A stretch of DNA of 9,053 bases, from contig SKTG01000409.1 of the NCBI GenBank assembly GCA_007118045.1, forward strand, positions 1 to 9,053, written 5' to 3'. The notes under the pieces were generated by a model, which was not told where the DNA came from, searched no databases, and saw only the letters and a list, made by a program, of their open reading frames with translations. Source of the stretch: Nitriliruptoraceae bacterium. GTDB taxonomy: Bacteria > Actinomycetota > Nitriliruptoria > Nitriliruptorales > Nitriliruptoraceae. This document shows positions 1 through 6,342 of this stretch, piece by piece. The position numbers and the translations under genes are program-made. Every line of letters begins with the position of its first letter. The first letter of the stretch is position 1.

Positions 1-1
1 G

Positions 2-88
2 CCCGAGGCGATAGGCGACGAGGTGGTCCGCTTCCTCGCCTCCTGTCCATCAGTTCACGCGCCCCACGCAGCGGCCGCAAGCGCCTGA
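2..88 (+). CDS. C-terminal end of an unidentified protein (partial)
   Basis: The second frame is open from the window edge to a TGA at 86-88. It encodes about 28 residues starting PEAIGDEVVRFLAS and ending in an Ala-rich tail. The helix-like EVVRFLAS string resembles the last helix of many alpha/beta-hydrolase-type enzymes, but this is too short to name a family. The gene body lies outside the window. The first frame is also open, to 285, but its Arg/Pro/Ser-rich translation looks like non-coding GC-rich DNA. Extending the contig to the left would settle it. Confidence 0.35.
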   Translation, partial: PEAIGDEVVRFLASCPSVHAPHAAAASA

Positions 89-212
89 CCCCAGACTGGA
101 TCAAGCCCATCAGCTCCGAGCGGTGTCATCGGGTGCCACGGCGCCACAGTTCGCCAAGAACGCCCTCTGATGTCCGGCGTTCTCGCTTACGTCTGGACCA
201 GGTCACGACGCC

Positions 213-277
213 CGTGTTGCCCACCTGTCTGCTGCGGTTGTCTCCACCCTTGGGCACGGCTCAGGACGGGCAACACG
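213..277. repeat. 10-bp inverted repeat with 45-nt loop in a gene-free gap
   Basis: CGTGTTGCCC at 213-222 is matched exactly by its reverse complement GGGCAACACG at 268-277. The TGCCCA inside the left arm can also pair with TGGGCA at about 251-256, so two competing stems are possible. The gap 89-415 holds no recognisable gene. The ATG-initiated frames at 288-681 are antisense to, or run into, the GNAT gene and look like shadows. The element may be a terminator-like structure for the gene on the left or an untranslated RNA fold; there is no T-run to support an intrinsic terminator. Confidence 0.35.
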
Positions 278-364
278 CGACGTAGGGGTGACCACGCACG
301 GAAGGGATGACCGCCAACGCTTCCTCTCGCTCACGAGTTCACTCCGCAACGGGGGTGGGCCGTG

Positions 365-378
365 CGACCCCACGGTCG
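365..378 (-). terminator. Possible short hairpin downstream of the GNAT gene
   Basis: CGACC, a four-base loop and GGTCG form a 5-bp GC stem about 40 nt beyond the acetyltransferase stop codon, read on the minus strand. No T tract follows, so an intrinsic terminator is only weakly supported. Confidence 0.2.
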
Positions 379-415
379 AAGCGTCTGCAGTGTCGTGGTT
401 GGCGCGTGAGGGCGT

Positions 416-1078
416 TCAGGCGTCCGTGGGATCGCGATGCATCACCCAGAGACCGGGAAGCCAGGCAGGGCCCTCCATGTGCGCCACGGTCACGAACCCG
501 AACCGCTCGTAGATGGCGACATTCACGGGGTCGGTCGTCTCGAGCCAGACCGCAGCGAGGTCCTCGTCGCAGCGCCCCAACTGCCGGTCGAGGAGCGCTC
601 GGGCCAATCCCTGGCCGCGATGATCAGGAGCGCTCGCTATCAGCGCGAGGTTCCACGTCTGCCCTTTGGACGCACGGCTAACCGCGTGAGAACGACCGCG
701 CGCCAGAGCTACGAGAGACCGCACGTCCGCACGCAAGACCGACACGATCCTGGGGAGGGCCGATCGCGCGACTGCGAGACCGGAGAGAAGTCGTCCCGCT
801 GCTTGCACAACTCCACGGACCGACACTGCGGGCACACCTGGGGGGACCCACACAGCGACGGCTGCTAGCCGGTTGTCTACCAGGGCCGCATGAGCGGTGC
901 CGCGGCGCAGCGCGTCGTAGAGCCGGTTGTGGGCACTCATGCGGAGAACGGCCTGCCGCAGTTCCGGTTCGGGCAGCAACGCCACCTTCGCGGGCTCCTG
1001 ATCGAAGCCACGCGTCAGCACGTCGGTCGCAGCCCCAGCCTCAGACGGTTGCAGCACACGTACGGCCGTGACGCCCAT
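416..1078 (-). CDS. GNAT-family N-acetyltransferase
   Basis: A cytoplasmic enzyme that transfers an acetyl group from acetyl-CoA to an unknown amine. From the ATG at 1078 the protein is 220 aa. The acetyl-CoA binding motif A lies around residues 143-168, with the pyrophosphate loop RGQGLA at 154-159. It is preceded by a WNLALIASAPDH strand and followed by the ETTDPVNVAIYERFGF strand-helix near 180-195, which is typical of the family. AVWVPPG (75-81) recalls the GNAT subgroup with puromycin acetyltransferase-like proteins. In-frame starts also exist at 1093 (ATG) and 1096 (GTG). I chose 1078 because GAGGG sits 8 nt upstream of it and neither other start has a Shine-Dalgarno. It is transcribed away from the hydrolase-LuxR gene. 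The substrate cannot be inferred. The fold call is firm. Confidence 0.88.
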   Translation of the reverse strand: MGVTAVRVLQPSEAGAATDVLTRGFDQEPAKVALLPEPELRQAVLRMSAHNRLYDALRRGTAHAALVDNRLAAVAVWVPPGVPAVSVRGVVQAAGRLLSGLAVARSALPRIVSVLRADVRSLVALARGRSHAVSRASKGQTWNLALIASAPDHRGQGLARALLDRQLGRCDEDLAAVWLETTDPVNVAIYERFGFVTVAHMEGPAWLPGLWVMHRDPTDA

Positions 1079-1413
1079 GACGTTCGCCCTCATCACGCGT
1101 GGAATGTGTCCATCTGGCTCTGCGACAACCTACAGACGCACGATCACACCTCGAGCTGCGCGCCCACCAGGGCGAAGTCGGTTCGGGTGGCCGTCTGCTC
1201 GGTCTGGGGCATGGTGGGACCTCCCAACGTCCCGAAAGGCTCCGGAAGGCCCGTGACCAGCAAAGGTGATGCTCGGCCCGATGCTAAGCGGCAAGCCCTG
1301 ACCTCCGCATCCCGGAAACCCCGTAGCTCCGCGACCAAGGTCTCACGAGGCGATGGGGTGGGCGAGGGCGGCGGCGGCGCGTACAGTTTCGGTGACGGCA
1401 TGCAGGGAACGTC
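1079..1413. other. Divergent intergenic region between the GNAT and hydrolase-LuxR genes
   Basis: This roughly 335-nt spacer must hold the promoters for both divergent genes. Visible elements are a short inverted repeat GGGAC (1216-1220) / GTCCC (1229-1233), a TACAGT hexamer at 1382-1387 that could be a -10 box for the + strand gene (no good -35 is seen), and the small minus-strand ORF listed separately. A regulator of this type often binds next to its own gene, so a LuxR operator may lie here, but I cannot pick out a convincing dyad. Confidence 0.4.
1144..1212 (-). CDS. Possible 22-codon leader peptide upstream of the GNAT gene
   Basis: Starting from the ATG at 1212, the minus strand reads MPQTEQTATRTDF and continues to a total of 22 residues before TGA. 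A very good ribosome binding site (GGGAGG, 7 nt spacer) precedes it, better than that of the acetyltransferase itself. The ORF ends about 65 nt before the chosen GNAT start. It could be a translated leader, or the surviving N-terminus of a gene decayed into the spacer. The product has no recognisable domain. The ribosome binding site is the main evidence. Confidence 0.3.
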   Translation of the reverse strand: MPQTEQTATRTDFALVGAQLEV

Positions 1414-2472
1414 ATGGGTTTGGGCGAGGAGGCGGTGCGCTTCTGTCGGCTCGCCGACGGGTCGCGGGTGGCGTACGCCAGCGTTGGTGACGGGCCGGCG
1501 CTGGTGATGCCGCCCGGATGGCTGTGCCACCTCGAGGAGAACTGGGTCCACCCCGCGGCGGCAAGCGCACGCGAGAAGCTCGCGGCTGCCCACCGGTTCG
1601 TGTGGTACGACCGGCTCGGATGTGGACTGTCGGACCGCGACGGCTTCGAACCGTCGCTGGACAACGATGTCGCGCAGCTGGTGGCGGTGCTCGATCACGC
1701 CGGGATCGACCGGGCGAACCTGATCGGCTACTCGTACGGCGCGCCGCCCGTGGCGCAGTTCGCTGTCCAGCATCCCGAGCGGGTGGAGCGGCTGGTGTTC
1801 TACTCGGCGTTCGCCCGGGGGGCGGCGGTCAGCACCAAGCAGGCCCACGAAGCGCTCAAGCAGGTGATCCGGCTCGACTGGGGTGTGGGGTCGCGGGCGC
1901 TTGCCAGCCGGCTGATGCCCAACGCCAGCTCGCAGGATCTGGCGTGGTTCGACCGCTTCCAGCGGCGCGCAACCTCGTCAGACAACGCGGTACGGCTCCT
2001 GGAGTACCGGTCGTCGATGGACGTCCGTGAGCTGCTGCCCAGCATCCGTGCACCCACCCTGGTGCTCCACAATCGCGACGATCGTGCTGTGCCGCTGTCG
2101 GCCGGCCAGGAGATCGCCTCGCTGGTCCCAGGGGCGCAGCTGCGCATCCTCGACGGCAACGAACACGATCCGTTCATCCGGGACTCCGGCTCTGTGGTCG
2201 AGGAGATCCTCGCGTTCATCGAGGGGCGAAGGCCCATCACGGAACGGGTGGAGACCCGTTACGACGCTCTGACCCCACGTGAGCGAGAGGTGCTGCAGCA
2301 CATCGCCGAAGGGGACGCCAACAAGCAGATCGCCTCGTTCCTCGGTGTCTCAGTGGCGACCGTCGAGCGTCACGTCACCAACCTGTACCGCAAGCTCGGA
2401 GCCCACGGACGAGCCGATGCGACCCGGGCCGCCGTGGCCATGGGGCTGCTCTCTACCGGGGTATCGGGCTGA
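1414..2472 (+). CDS. Alpha/beta-hydrolase domain fused to LuxR-type HTH regulator
   Basis: A 352-aa two-domain protein. Residues about 10-270 form an alpha/beta-hydrolase fold: YDRLGCGLSDRD (65-76), the nucleophile elbow GYSYG with Ser107, the acid in RDDRAVP (Asp223 by pattern) and the base in NEHDPF (His251). All three catalytic residues are present, so the domain may be active. Residues about 283-345 are a LuxR/GerE HTH: LTPREREVLQHIAEG, NKQIASFLGVSVATVERHV, NLYRKLGAHGRADA. The known pattern for such fusions is a one-component regulator, with the hydrolase domain sensing or turning over a small molecule; the ligand is unknown. The ATG at 1414 follows an AGGGA about 8 nt upstream. The cupin gene follows after 109 nt and then the FAD monooxygenase, both on the same strand, so these are the likeliest targets. 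An antisense frame (1144-1848) is a shadow. Confidence 0.92.
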   Translation: MGLGEEAVRFCRLADGSRVAYASVGDGPALVMPPGWLCHLEENWVHPAAASAREKLAAAHRFVWYDRLGCGLSDRDGFEPSLDNDVAQLVAVLDHAGIDRANLIGYSYGAPPVAQFAVQHPERVERLVFYSAFARGAAVSTKQAHEALKQVIRLDWGVGSRALASRLMPNASSQDLAWFDRFQRRATSSDNAVRLLEYRSSMDVRELLPSIRAPTLVLHNRDDRAVPLSAGQEIASLVPGAQLRILDGNEHDPFIRDSGSVVEEILAFIEGRRPITERVETRYDALTPREREVLQHIAEGDANKQIASFLGVSVATVERHVTNLYRKLGAHGRADATRAAVAMGLLSTGVSG

Positions 2473-2493
2473 TCTACGGGGTTTCCGTGACTC

Positions 2494-2525
2494 GGCCCAT
2501 CGGGGTTGCCGCGATGTGCTGGGCC
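2494..2525 (+). terminator. Hairpin downstream of the hydrolase-LuxR gene
   Basis: GGCC (2494-2497) pairs with GGCC (2522-2525), and the nested CATCG (2498-2502) pairs with CGATG (2512-2516), leaving an unpaired TGCTG on one side. It starts 22 nt after the hydrolase-LuxR stop. There is no T-run. It could attenuate read-through into the cupin gene. Confidence 0.3.
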
Positions 2526-2581
2526 TGCGGGGTGCGTAACGTCGAAGACCAACGACGGTCGGATCACGGAGGGCGGCCACG

Positions 2582-2965
2582 ATGCGGGCGAACGCATCGG
2601 ATCTTCCCGTGCGTCTCGAGGCGAACGGCGTGCGGATCCTGGGGCAGGCCTGGGGCGGCATGGACGTCGGTCGGCTACACGTGCCCGCGGGGGGTGACAC
2701 CACACCGCTACTCCAGGGGTTGCCTGGCGACCTGTCTCAATGCCCCCACTGGGGCCTCCTTCTCGACGGCACGGTGCACGTGCGCTACGACGACGGATCC
2801 GAGGAGACCGTCCACGCGGGGCAGGCGTTCTACTGGCCTCCGGGCCACACGGTGTGGACCGACGAGGGTTTCGAGTCGCTCCAGGTCAGCCCGCAAGGGG
2901 AGATGGAACGCACCCTCGAGCACGTCCGCTCGAAGCTCGGGAACGCGGTGATCAGCGACGTCTGA
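2582..2965 (+). CDS. Small single-domain cupin protein
   Basis: A 127-aa protein with one cupin barrel, about residues 50-105. CPHWGLLLDGTVHVRYDDG (54-72) stands in for cupin motif 1, with His56 a possible metal ligand. GQAFYWPPGHTVW (80-92) matches motif 2, G-x5-P-x-G-H, with His89. The second His and the Glu of the classical motif 1 are not clearly present, so it may be non-catalytic or bind metal atypically. GGAGGG at 2568-2573, 8 nt before the ATG, fixes the start. It lies between the regulator and the FAD monooxygenase (49 nt to the latter). Cupins in such places often act as small-molecule isomerases, dioxygenases or ligand binders; which applies here is open. Confidence 0.85.
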   Translation: MRANASDLPVRLEANGVRILGQAWGGMDVGRLHVPAGGDTTPLLQGLPGDLSQCPHWGLLLDGTVHVRYDDGSEETVHAGQAFYWPPGHTVWTDEGFESLQVSPQGEMERTLEHVRSKLGNAVISDV

Positions 2966-3014
2966 CCGCCGCGGCCCGCCACGGCGCCCGGGTCGTGCCG
3001 AGACGAGGGAGGCG

Positions 3015-4246
3015 ATGGACACCGACGTCGTGATCGTGGGTGGCGGGATCGCCGGGTCGACGCTTGGCTTGGTGCTGGCCCGCGAAGGTCTCGAGGTGGT
3101 CGTCCTCGAGCGGCAGCTTCACTACGCAGACCGGGTCCGTGGGGAGAACCTGCATCCATGGGGGGTCGCTGAGGCGCGCCAGCTCGGCATCTACGACGTG
3201 CTGCTCGCGGCCGGGGGCCATCTGGTCGAGGAGTACGTCAACTACCGCGACGGTGACGACCCGGACGCCGCTGAAGCGGCTCCGATCTCGGTCAGCCACC
3301 TGTTCGACGACGTGCCGGGAGAGGTCAACCTCGCACACCCCGCCGCGTGCGACGCCCTTTCGGCGGCGGCCACCAACGCAGGTGCGAGGGTGGTGCGCGG
3401 GGTCAGGCACGTCGAGGTCGCCCCTGGCAGGCCGGCCCAGGTGTCCTACCGGCAGGACGGTGCCGCACGGCAGCTGACCTGCCGGCTGGCGGTAGGTGCC
3501 GACGGGCGCTCATCTCGGGTTCGGCGACAGACCGGCATCCGTCTGCAGCGGACAGCCGGAACACACCTGATCGCCGGACTGCTTGTCGACGACCTCGACA
3601 TCGACCCTCGCCGCAACGTCGTGAGCATCGGCGAGGACGTGTGGATGGTCACCTTCCCCCAAGGAGCTGGCCGTGCGCGCGTCTATCTGTGCCCCGGAAC
3701 CGAGGACCCCCAGCGCTACACCGGCGCGGCGGGGATCGAGCAGTTCCTGACCGCATCCTGTTTCGACGCGGTACCCAACGGCGAGCAGTGGGCCCAGGCC
3801 ACCCCGTCCGGACCGTGCCGCACCTTCACCGCCGATGAACCTGGACCGACCGGCCATTCGCCGAGGGGGTCGTGCTCATCGGTGACGCCGCCGGCTACAA
3901 CAACCCGCTGATCGGCCAGGGACTCGCACTGGCGCTGCGTGACGTCCGTACCGTCAGCGAGCAACTCCTCTCGAACCGAGCCTGGGACGTTGGCACGTTC
4001 GCCGCGTACGGCACCGAACGTGGCGAGCGGCTACGGCGCATGCGGTACGTCGCCCAGCTGTACGCCACCGTCTCGACGACCTTCGGGCCCGAGGGTCGCC
4101 AGCTGCGTCGTTACCTGCACAAGCGCCAGCGCGACGACCCCGATCTGTTGGCCCCCACCATGGCGATCTTCACGGGCCCCGATCACCTCGATCCGCAGAT
4201 CTGCACCGAGACGTTCCGCCGCCACTACCTCGGCCTCCCCTCTTGA
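3015..4246 (+). pseudogene. FAD-dependent monooxygenase, split by a single-base frameshift
   Basis: A flavoprotein of the aromatic-hydroxylase (UbiH/PHBH-like) family, which inserts one oxygen atom using NAD(P)H and FAD. The first frame (3015-3911) has the Rossmann motif GGGIAG (9-14) with Glu33 closing the ADP-binding strand, then the DG motif GADGRSSRVR (161-170). Its reading degenerates after residue 275. The homologous continuation, WTDRPFAEGVVLIGDAAG then YNNPLIGQGLALALRD, is in another frame from 3842 to the TGA at 4246; this is the second FAD-binding GD motif. One missing base near 3836-3842, for example GAAACC reduced to GAACC, restores a 410-aa protein of normal family length. AGGGAGG at 3006-3012 precedes the ATG closely. 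As written, the product lacks the GD motif and should be inactive. The cause may be real decay or a sequencing indel. The substrate is unknown. Confidence 0.85.
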
Positions 4247-4249
4247 CGA

Positions 4250-4268
4250 CATCCGTCATGGGCGGATG
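4250..4268 (+). terminator. Stem-loop just after the monooxygenase stop
   Basis: CATCCG (4250-4255) and CGGATG (4263-4268) form a 6-bp stem with a 7-nt loop, 4 nt past the stop codon. ACTTCT follows shortly after, but there is no true T-run. The position suggests the end of the hydrolase-LuxR/cupin/monooxygenase set. Confidence 0.4.
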
Positions 4269-4640
4269 CCACTTCTAGCAGGCGCCCAGACCAGAAATGG
4301 CCCAGGCGTCCCACAGTGATCCGGACCATGCGGCGGCTGCTATGGCGAGCAGACTTTGCGGCGAACCACCAGTCTCGACGATCTCAACCAACCTGTAGAA
4401 CACGCCCGCAATCGCTACCCGTTCGTCGTGACGACGCTGAAGCCCACGACCCGGAGGGCGGCGAGCCGGCCGGCGACGACGACGGTGCGGTCGATGAGGA
4501 CGAGCTCTCCGCATGGCCGGCACGTCGCAAGTGGACGTGGCCAGTCGGAGCGAACGTCAGGTTGAGTGCGATCCGATGACCCGGATCTCGTGACAAGTCG
4601 TAACCACGCGTGACCACCGTGGACACCCTCAACGACGCCC

Positions 4641-4669
4641 TATTCGCTCACTTCGCCGATATTCGCTCA
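4641..4669 (+). repeat. Pair of 10-nt direct repeats, 19-nt period (copy A)
   Basis: TATTCGCTCA occurs at 4641-4650 and again at 4660-4669. The same pair with the same 19-nt period is kept in copy B (8180-8208). It lies just upstream of the tRNA-like block, where arm-type integrase or excisionase sites usually sit. The second unit also resembles a tRNA D-arm (GCTCAGTTG), which is an alternative explanation. Confidence 0.45.
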
Positions 4670-4682
4670 GTTGTAGTGCAGC

Positions 4683-4734
4683 CTTGCGACTACGGATCAG
4701 GCGGCTGGGGGTTCGTATCCCTCCCAGCGCGCAA
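4683..4734 (+). repeat. tRNA-Arg-like 3' half / candidate att site (copy A)
   Basis: This 52-nt block matches 8222-8273 at 49 positions, with the first 23 nt identical. GACTACGGATCAG resembles the anticodon loop of tRNA-Arg(ACG), followed by a T-arm and acceptor-like CCAGCGCGC. The five-pair T stem is intact here (one G-T), but the T loop is TTCGTAT: the nearly invariant A58 is replaced by T. The anticodon stem is only partly paired and no 5' acceptor strand matches, so this is not a working tRNA. Tyrosine recombinases commonly use such tRNA 3' halves as att cores, and the integrase fragment begins about 145 nt to the right. The stretch 4735-4877 holds only a perfect palindrome, CCGAATTCGG, at 4736-4745. 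Confidence 0.6.
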
Positions 4735-4877
4735 ACCGAATTCGGCCTTCTAGGACCATCTGGGAGGCTGAATTGCGTGTTTGGGGTTTCGGTCGCAGTG
4801 GCTGTCCACAGGTCCGACGTGACAAGTGCTCGGCCCTCCGTAACGTCTCCGTCGACGCCTGTGGTCCGAAGTGGGCG

Positions 4878-5270
4878 ATGGGCGTGGACCGGCTTCCGTC
4901 CGGCAGCTACCGGGCTCGCCTGATGGTGGACGGCAAGACGTACTCGGCGACGTTAACGACCGAGCCGGAGGCCGCCGAGTGGTTGGCGGTGACCCGTGGC
5001 CGTTTGGTGGGAGCGCGTAGGGCGAGAAGGGTCGCGGTGGAACAGCAGGCGCGTCGTTGGCTGGGTGAGTTCGTCGACGCGGCCGCCGATATCGATCACT
5101 ACCGACGTGACGTGGTCGGGCATGTCTTGCCGGCGCTGGGTGAGCGTCCACTGGTCGCGGTCACGCCAGCCGAGATCGCCGCCCTGCTTGAGCAGCTCGG
5201 CGCCGCTGCGCGTGCGGACGTTGCGGATCAGGTCCGAACGGACCCGATGTATACTGTCGGGCCAATCTAG
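4878..5270 (+). pseudogene. Truncated tyrosine recombinase (integrase) N-terminal part
   Basis: From the ATG at 4878 the frame gives 130 aa. Residues about 4-45 (LPSGSYRARLMVDGKTYS, then TTEPEAAEWL) look like the AP2-like arm-binding N-terminal domain of phage-type integrases. Residues about 50-112 (ARRWLGEFVD, then VGHVLPALGERPLVAVTPAE) look like the SAM-like core-binding domain. The catalytic domain with its Arg-His-Arg-Tyr set is absent: the reading ends at ADQVR followed by a short unrelated tail that is already the vapBC promoter. Intact relatives are about 350-400 aa. The open frame extends upstream to 4773, but that part does not look like integrase, and no clear ribosome binding site precedes 4878. 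It cannot catalyse recombination. It could still bind att DNA if expressed. Confidence 0.75.
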
Positions 5271-5276
5271 ATATAC
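5249..5276 (+). promoter_or_regulatory. vapBC promoter with inverted-repeat operator candidate
   Basis: TATACT at 5250-5255 is a near-consensus -10 box; no clear -35 is seen. GTATA at 5249-5253 and TATAC at 5272-5276 are inverted copies flanking the likely start of transcription, about 20-40 nt before vapB. Type II antitoxins bind such repeats to autorepress their operon. The AT-rich patch stands out against its GC-rich surroundings. Confidence 0.5.
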
Positions 5277-5292
5277 GGAACGGGAGACGGTG

Positions 5293-5499
5293 ATGACCAA
5301 GAAGCTGATCGACATCGACGAGGACACCTTGGCGCAGGCCACCGAGATCCTCGGGGCTGCGACCATGAAGGAGGCGGTCAACCGTGCGTTGGCTGAGGTC
5401 GTGCTGCTGGCTGAGCGCCGCGCCCACGCCGACCGGCTGGCCGCCATGGATGGCCTCGATCTGGACGACGACCAGGTCATGGCTGGCGCGTGGCGCTGA
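5293..5499 (+). CDS. vapB: VapB-type antitoxin
   Basis: A 68-aa protein with the typical VapB start: MTKKLIDIDEDTLAQATEIL, then GAATMKEAVNRALAEV. This is a ribbon-helix-helix DNA-binding N-terminus (residues about 4-36), followed by an acidic tail (LDLDDDQVMAGAWR) of the kind that threads into the PIN toxin and blocks its active site. It should neutralise VapC and, alone or in complex, repress its own promoter. GGGAGA about 5 nt upstream sets the ATG start; an in-frame GTG immediately before it is possible. Its stop overlaps the vapC start by 10 nt, so translation is coupled. The operon sits where the integrase catalytic domain would be. Confidence 0.9.
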   Translation: MTKKLIDIDEDTLAQATEILGAATMKEAVNRALAEVVLLAERRAHADRLAAMDGLDLDDDQVMAGAWR

Positions 5500-5906
5500 G
5501 GCCTGCCTACCTGGCGGACAAGAGCGCGCTGGCGCGCATGCCCAACGCCGCGGTGCGGGCCAGACTGGAGCCGCTGCTGGTCGACGGGCTGGTGGCGACC
5601 TGTGGGATCATCGATCTGGAGATCGGGTTCTCGGCGCAGACCGCCGCGGTCCATCGCGACGTTGGCCGCGAACGCCGCTCGCTGCCCCGTGCGAGGATCG
5701 ATGACGACGTGTTCAACCGGGCGTTCGAGGTCCAGGGTCTGTTGGCCGAGCGGGGTCAGCACCGGTTGCCGATCCCGGATCTGGTCATCGCCGCCGCTGC
5801 CGAGTCGGCCGACCTGGCCGTGTTGCACTACGACGCCGATTTCGAGCGCATCGCCGAGGTCACCGGCCAGGCGCACGACTGGGTCGTGCCGCGCGGAAGC
5901 GTGTAG
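5490..5906 (+). CDS. vapC: VapC-type PIN-domain ribonuclease toxin
   Basis: A 138-aa PIN domain, the usual length for VapC toxins, which are Mg2+-dependent RNases that cut tRNA or rRNA and stop growth. The acidic catalytic residues are in place: Asp10 (YLADKSAL), Glu44 (IIDLEIGF), Asp97 (LPIPDLVIAAAA) and Asp115 or Asp117 (HYDADFERIA). No residue is missing, so it should be active. It starts at a GTG inside the end of vapB, which ensures coupled, lower toxin translation. The RNA target cannot be read from the sequence. An antisense frame of 439 codons across this region (4953-6272) is a shadow. Confidence 0.92.
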   Translation: MALRPAYLADKSALARMPNAAVRARLEPLLVDGLVATCGIIDLEIGFSAQTAAVHRDVGRERRSLPRARIDDDVFNRAFEVQGLLAERGQHRLPIPDLVIAAAAESADLAVLHYDADFERIAEVTGQAHDWVVPRGSV

Positions 5907-5911
5907 GTCGA

Positions 5912-5929
5912 GCGGGCATGCCTGCCCGC
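5912..5929 (+). terminator. GC-rich stem-loop after vapC
   Basis: GCGGGCA (5912-5918) and TGCCCGC (5923-5929) form a perfect 7-bp stem with a TGCC loop, 5 nt past the vapC stop. There is no U tract, which is common in high-GC actinobacteria. Its position marks the end of the operon. Confidence 0.55.
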
Positions 5930-6026
5930 CGTTGGACGATGAGCACGCCACCGTTGTTGGGGCCAACAGGGCACCTTGGGACGGTCTGCGTCGCGACAAC
6001 CCGGTCATGATCATCGTGCACATACG

Positions 6027-6105
6027 GCGGTTGTGCCCATGTAGGTCGGTTGACCGCGATCGTGCGTAGCCGCGGTTGTCCCGATGTGGGTCGGTCGACC
6101 GTGAC
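6027..6105. repeat. Two imperfect 34-nt repeats, 45-nt period, palindromic cores
   Basis: GCGGTTGTGCCCATGTAGG (from 6027) recurs as GCGGTTGTCCCGATGTGGG (from 6072), and similarity runs on for about 34 nt. Each unit contains CGGTYGACCG: the second copy is a perfect 10-bp palindrome (CGGTCGACCG) and the first has one mismatch. This is a plausible dimer-binding site pair. Because the period is a multiple of three, it also reads as a 15-residue repeat in translated frames. Confidence 0.6.
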
Positions 6106-6160
6106 CGCCGCCAGCGCCGTGCCGTCCGGTCGAATCTGCTGGCTCGGTCCAGACAGGTCG

Positions 6161-6342
6161 TCACGGAGGACGACCTGTGCCGACCGAGACGCCTTCTCGC
6201 GGCGTGAGCAGTCGATCGCGATCGAGGTTCTCGACGCGCCGGGCGGCCACACCCACCAGCCCCCGCCACCACCGTGCATGAGCAGGACCGGCGGTCCCTG
6301 CCCCGCCTCTCGATAGGGCAACTCCGTGCCGTTCACCGGCAC
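6161..6342 (-). pseudogene. N-terminal remnant of an alpha/beta-hydrolase
   Basis: On the minus strand, from a GTG at 6342, the reading VPVNGTELPYREAGQGPPVL followed by LMHGGGG is a clear alpha/beta-hydrolase opening, with the HG oxyanion motif. It soon becomes unrelated. Another minus frame then gives VAARRVENLDRDRLLTPREG, which matches the next part of the fold (the region usually reading like LARDHRVITYDRRG) and stops at 6161. A frameshift of one base near 6240-6265 explains this. The nucleophile elbow and the rest of the enzyme are missing, so no function is expected. It is unrelated in sequence to the hydrolase-LuxR domain beyond the shared fold. Confidence 0.55.

Larger units (their letters stand above)
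4402..4734. repeat. Direct repeat copy A (333 nt), ending in a tRNA-like block
   Basis: Aligns end to end with 7926-8273. The 103 nt at 4580-4682 differ from copy B at 21 sites by hand count (about 80% identity). The only length changes in the whole unit are 12 and 3 nt missing from copy A. Copies of an open frame ending in VGANVRLSAIR (TGA at 4577-4579) occur in both repeats. However, mismatches fall about 8/9/4 over codon positions 1/2/3 in that frame, which argues against protein constraint. It is read here as a non-coding or decayed end of an integrative element. The spacer 4269-4401 to its left has no recognised gene, only a minus-strand open frame with no identifiable family. Confidence 0.75.

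Noticed and set aside
1144..1848. 234-codon minus-strand open frame
   Set aside because: Most of it is antisense to the hydrolase-LuxR gene. Only the last 22 codons have a start with a ribosome binding site, and these are listed separately.
4316..4579. Acidic C-terminal frame shared by the two repeats (DEDELxAW) as a real gene
   Set aside because: Both indels are multiples of three, but hand-counted mismatches fall about 8/9/4 over codon positions 1/2/3, the reverse of what protein constraint would give. No start or ribosome binding site was seen.
4683..4734. Functional tRNA-Arg gene
   Set aside because: The 5' acceptor strand is missing, the anticodon stem is mostly unpaired and A58 of the T loop is replaced by T.
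4953..6272. 439-codon minus-strand open frame
   Set aside because: It is antisense to the integrase fragment, vapB and vapC, all of which have recognisable domains. Its translation is Arg/Ser/His-rich with no family features.
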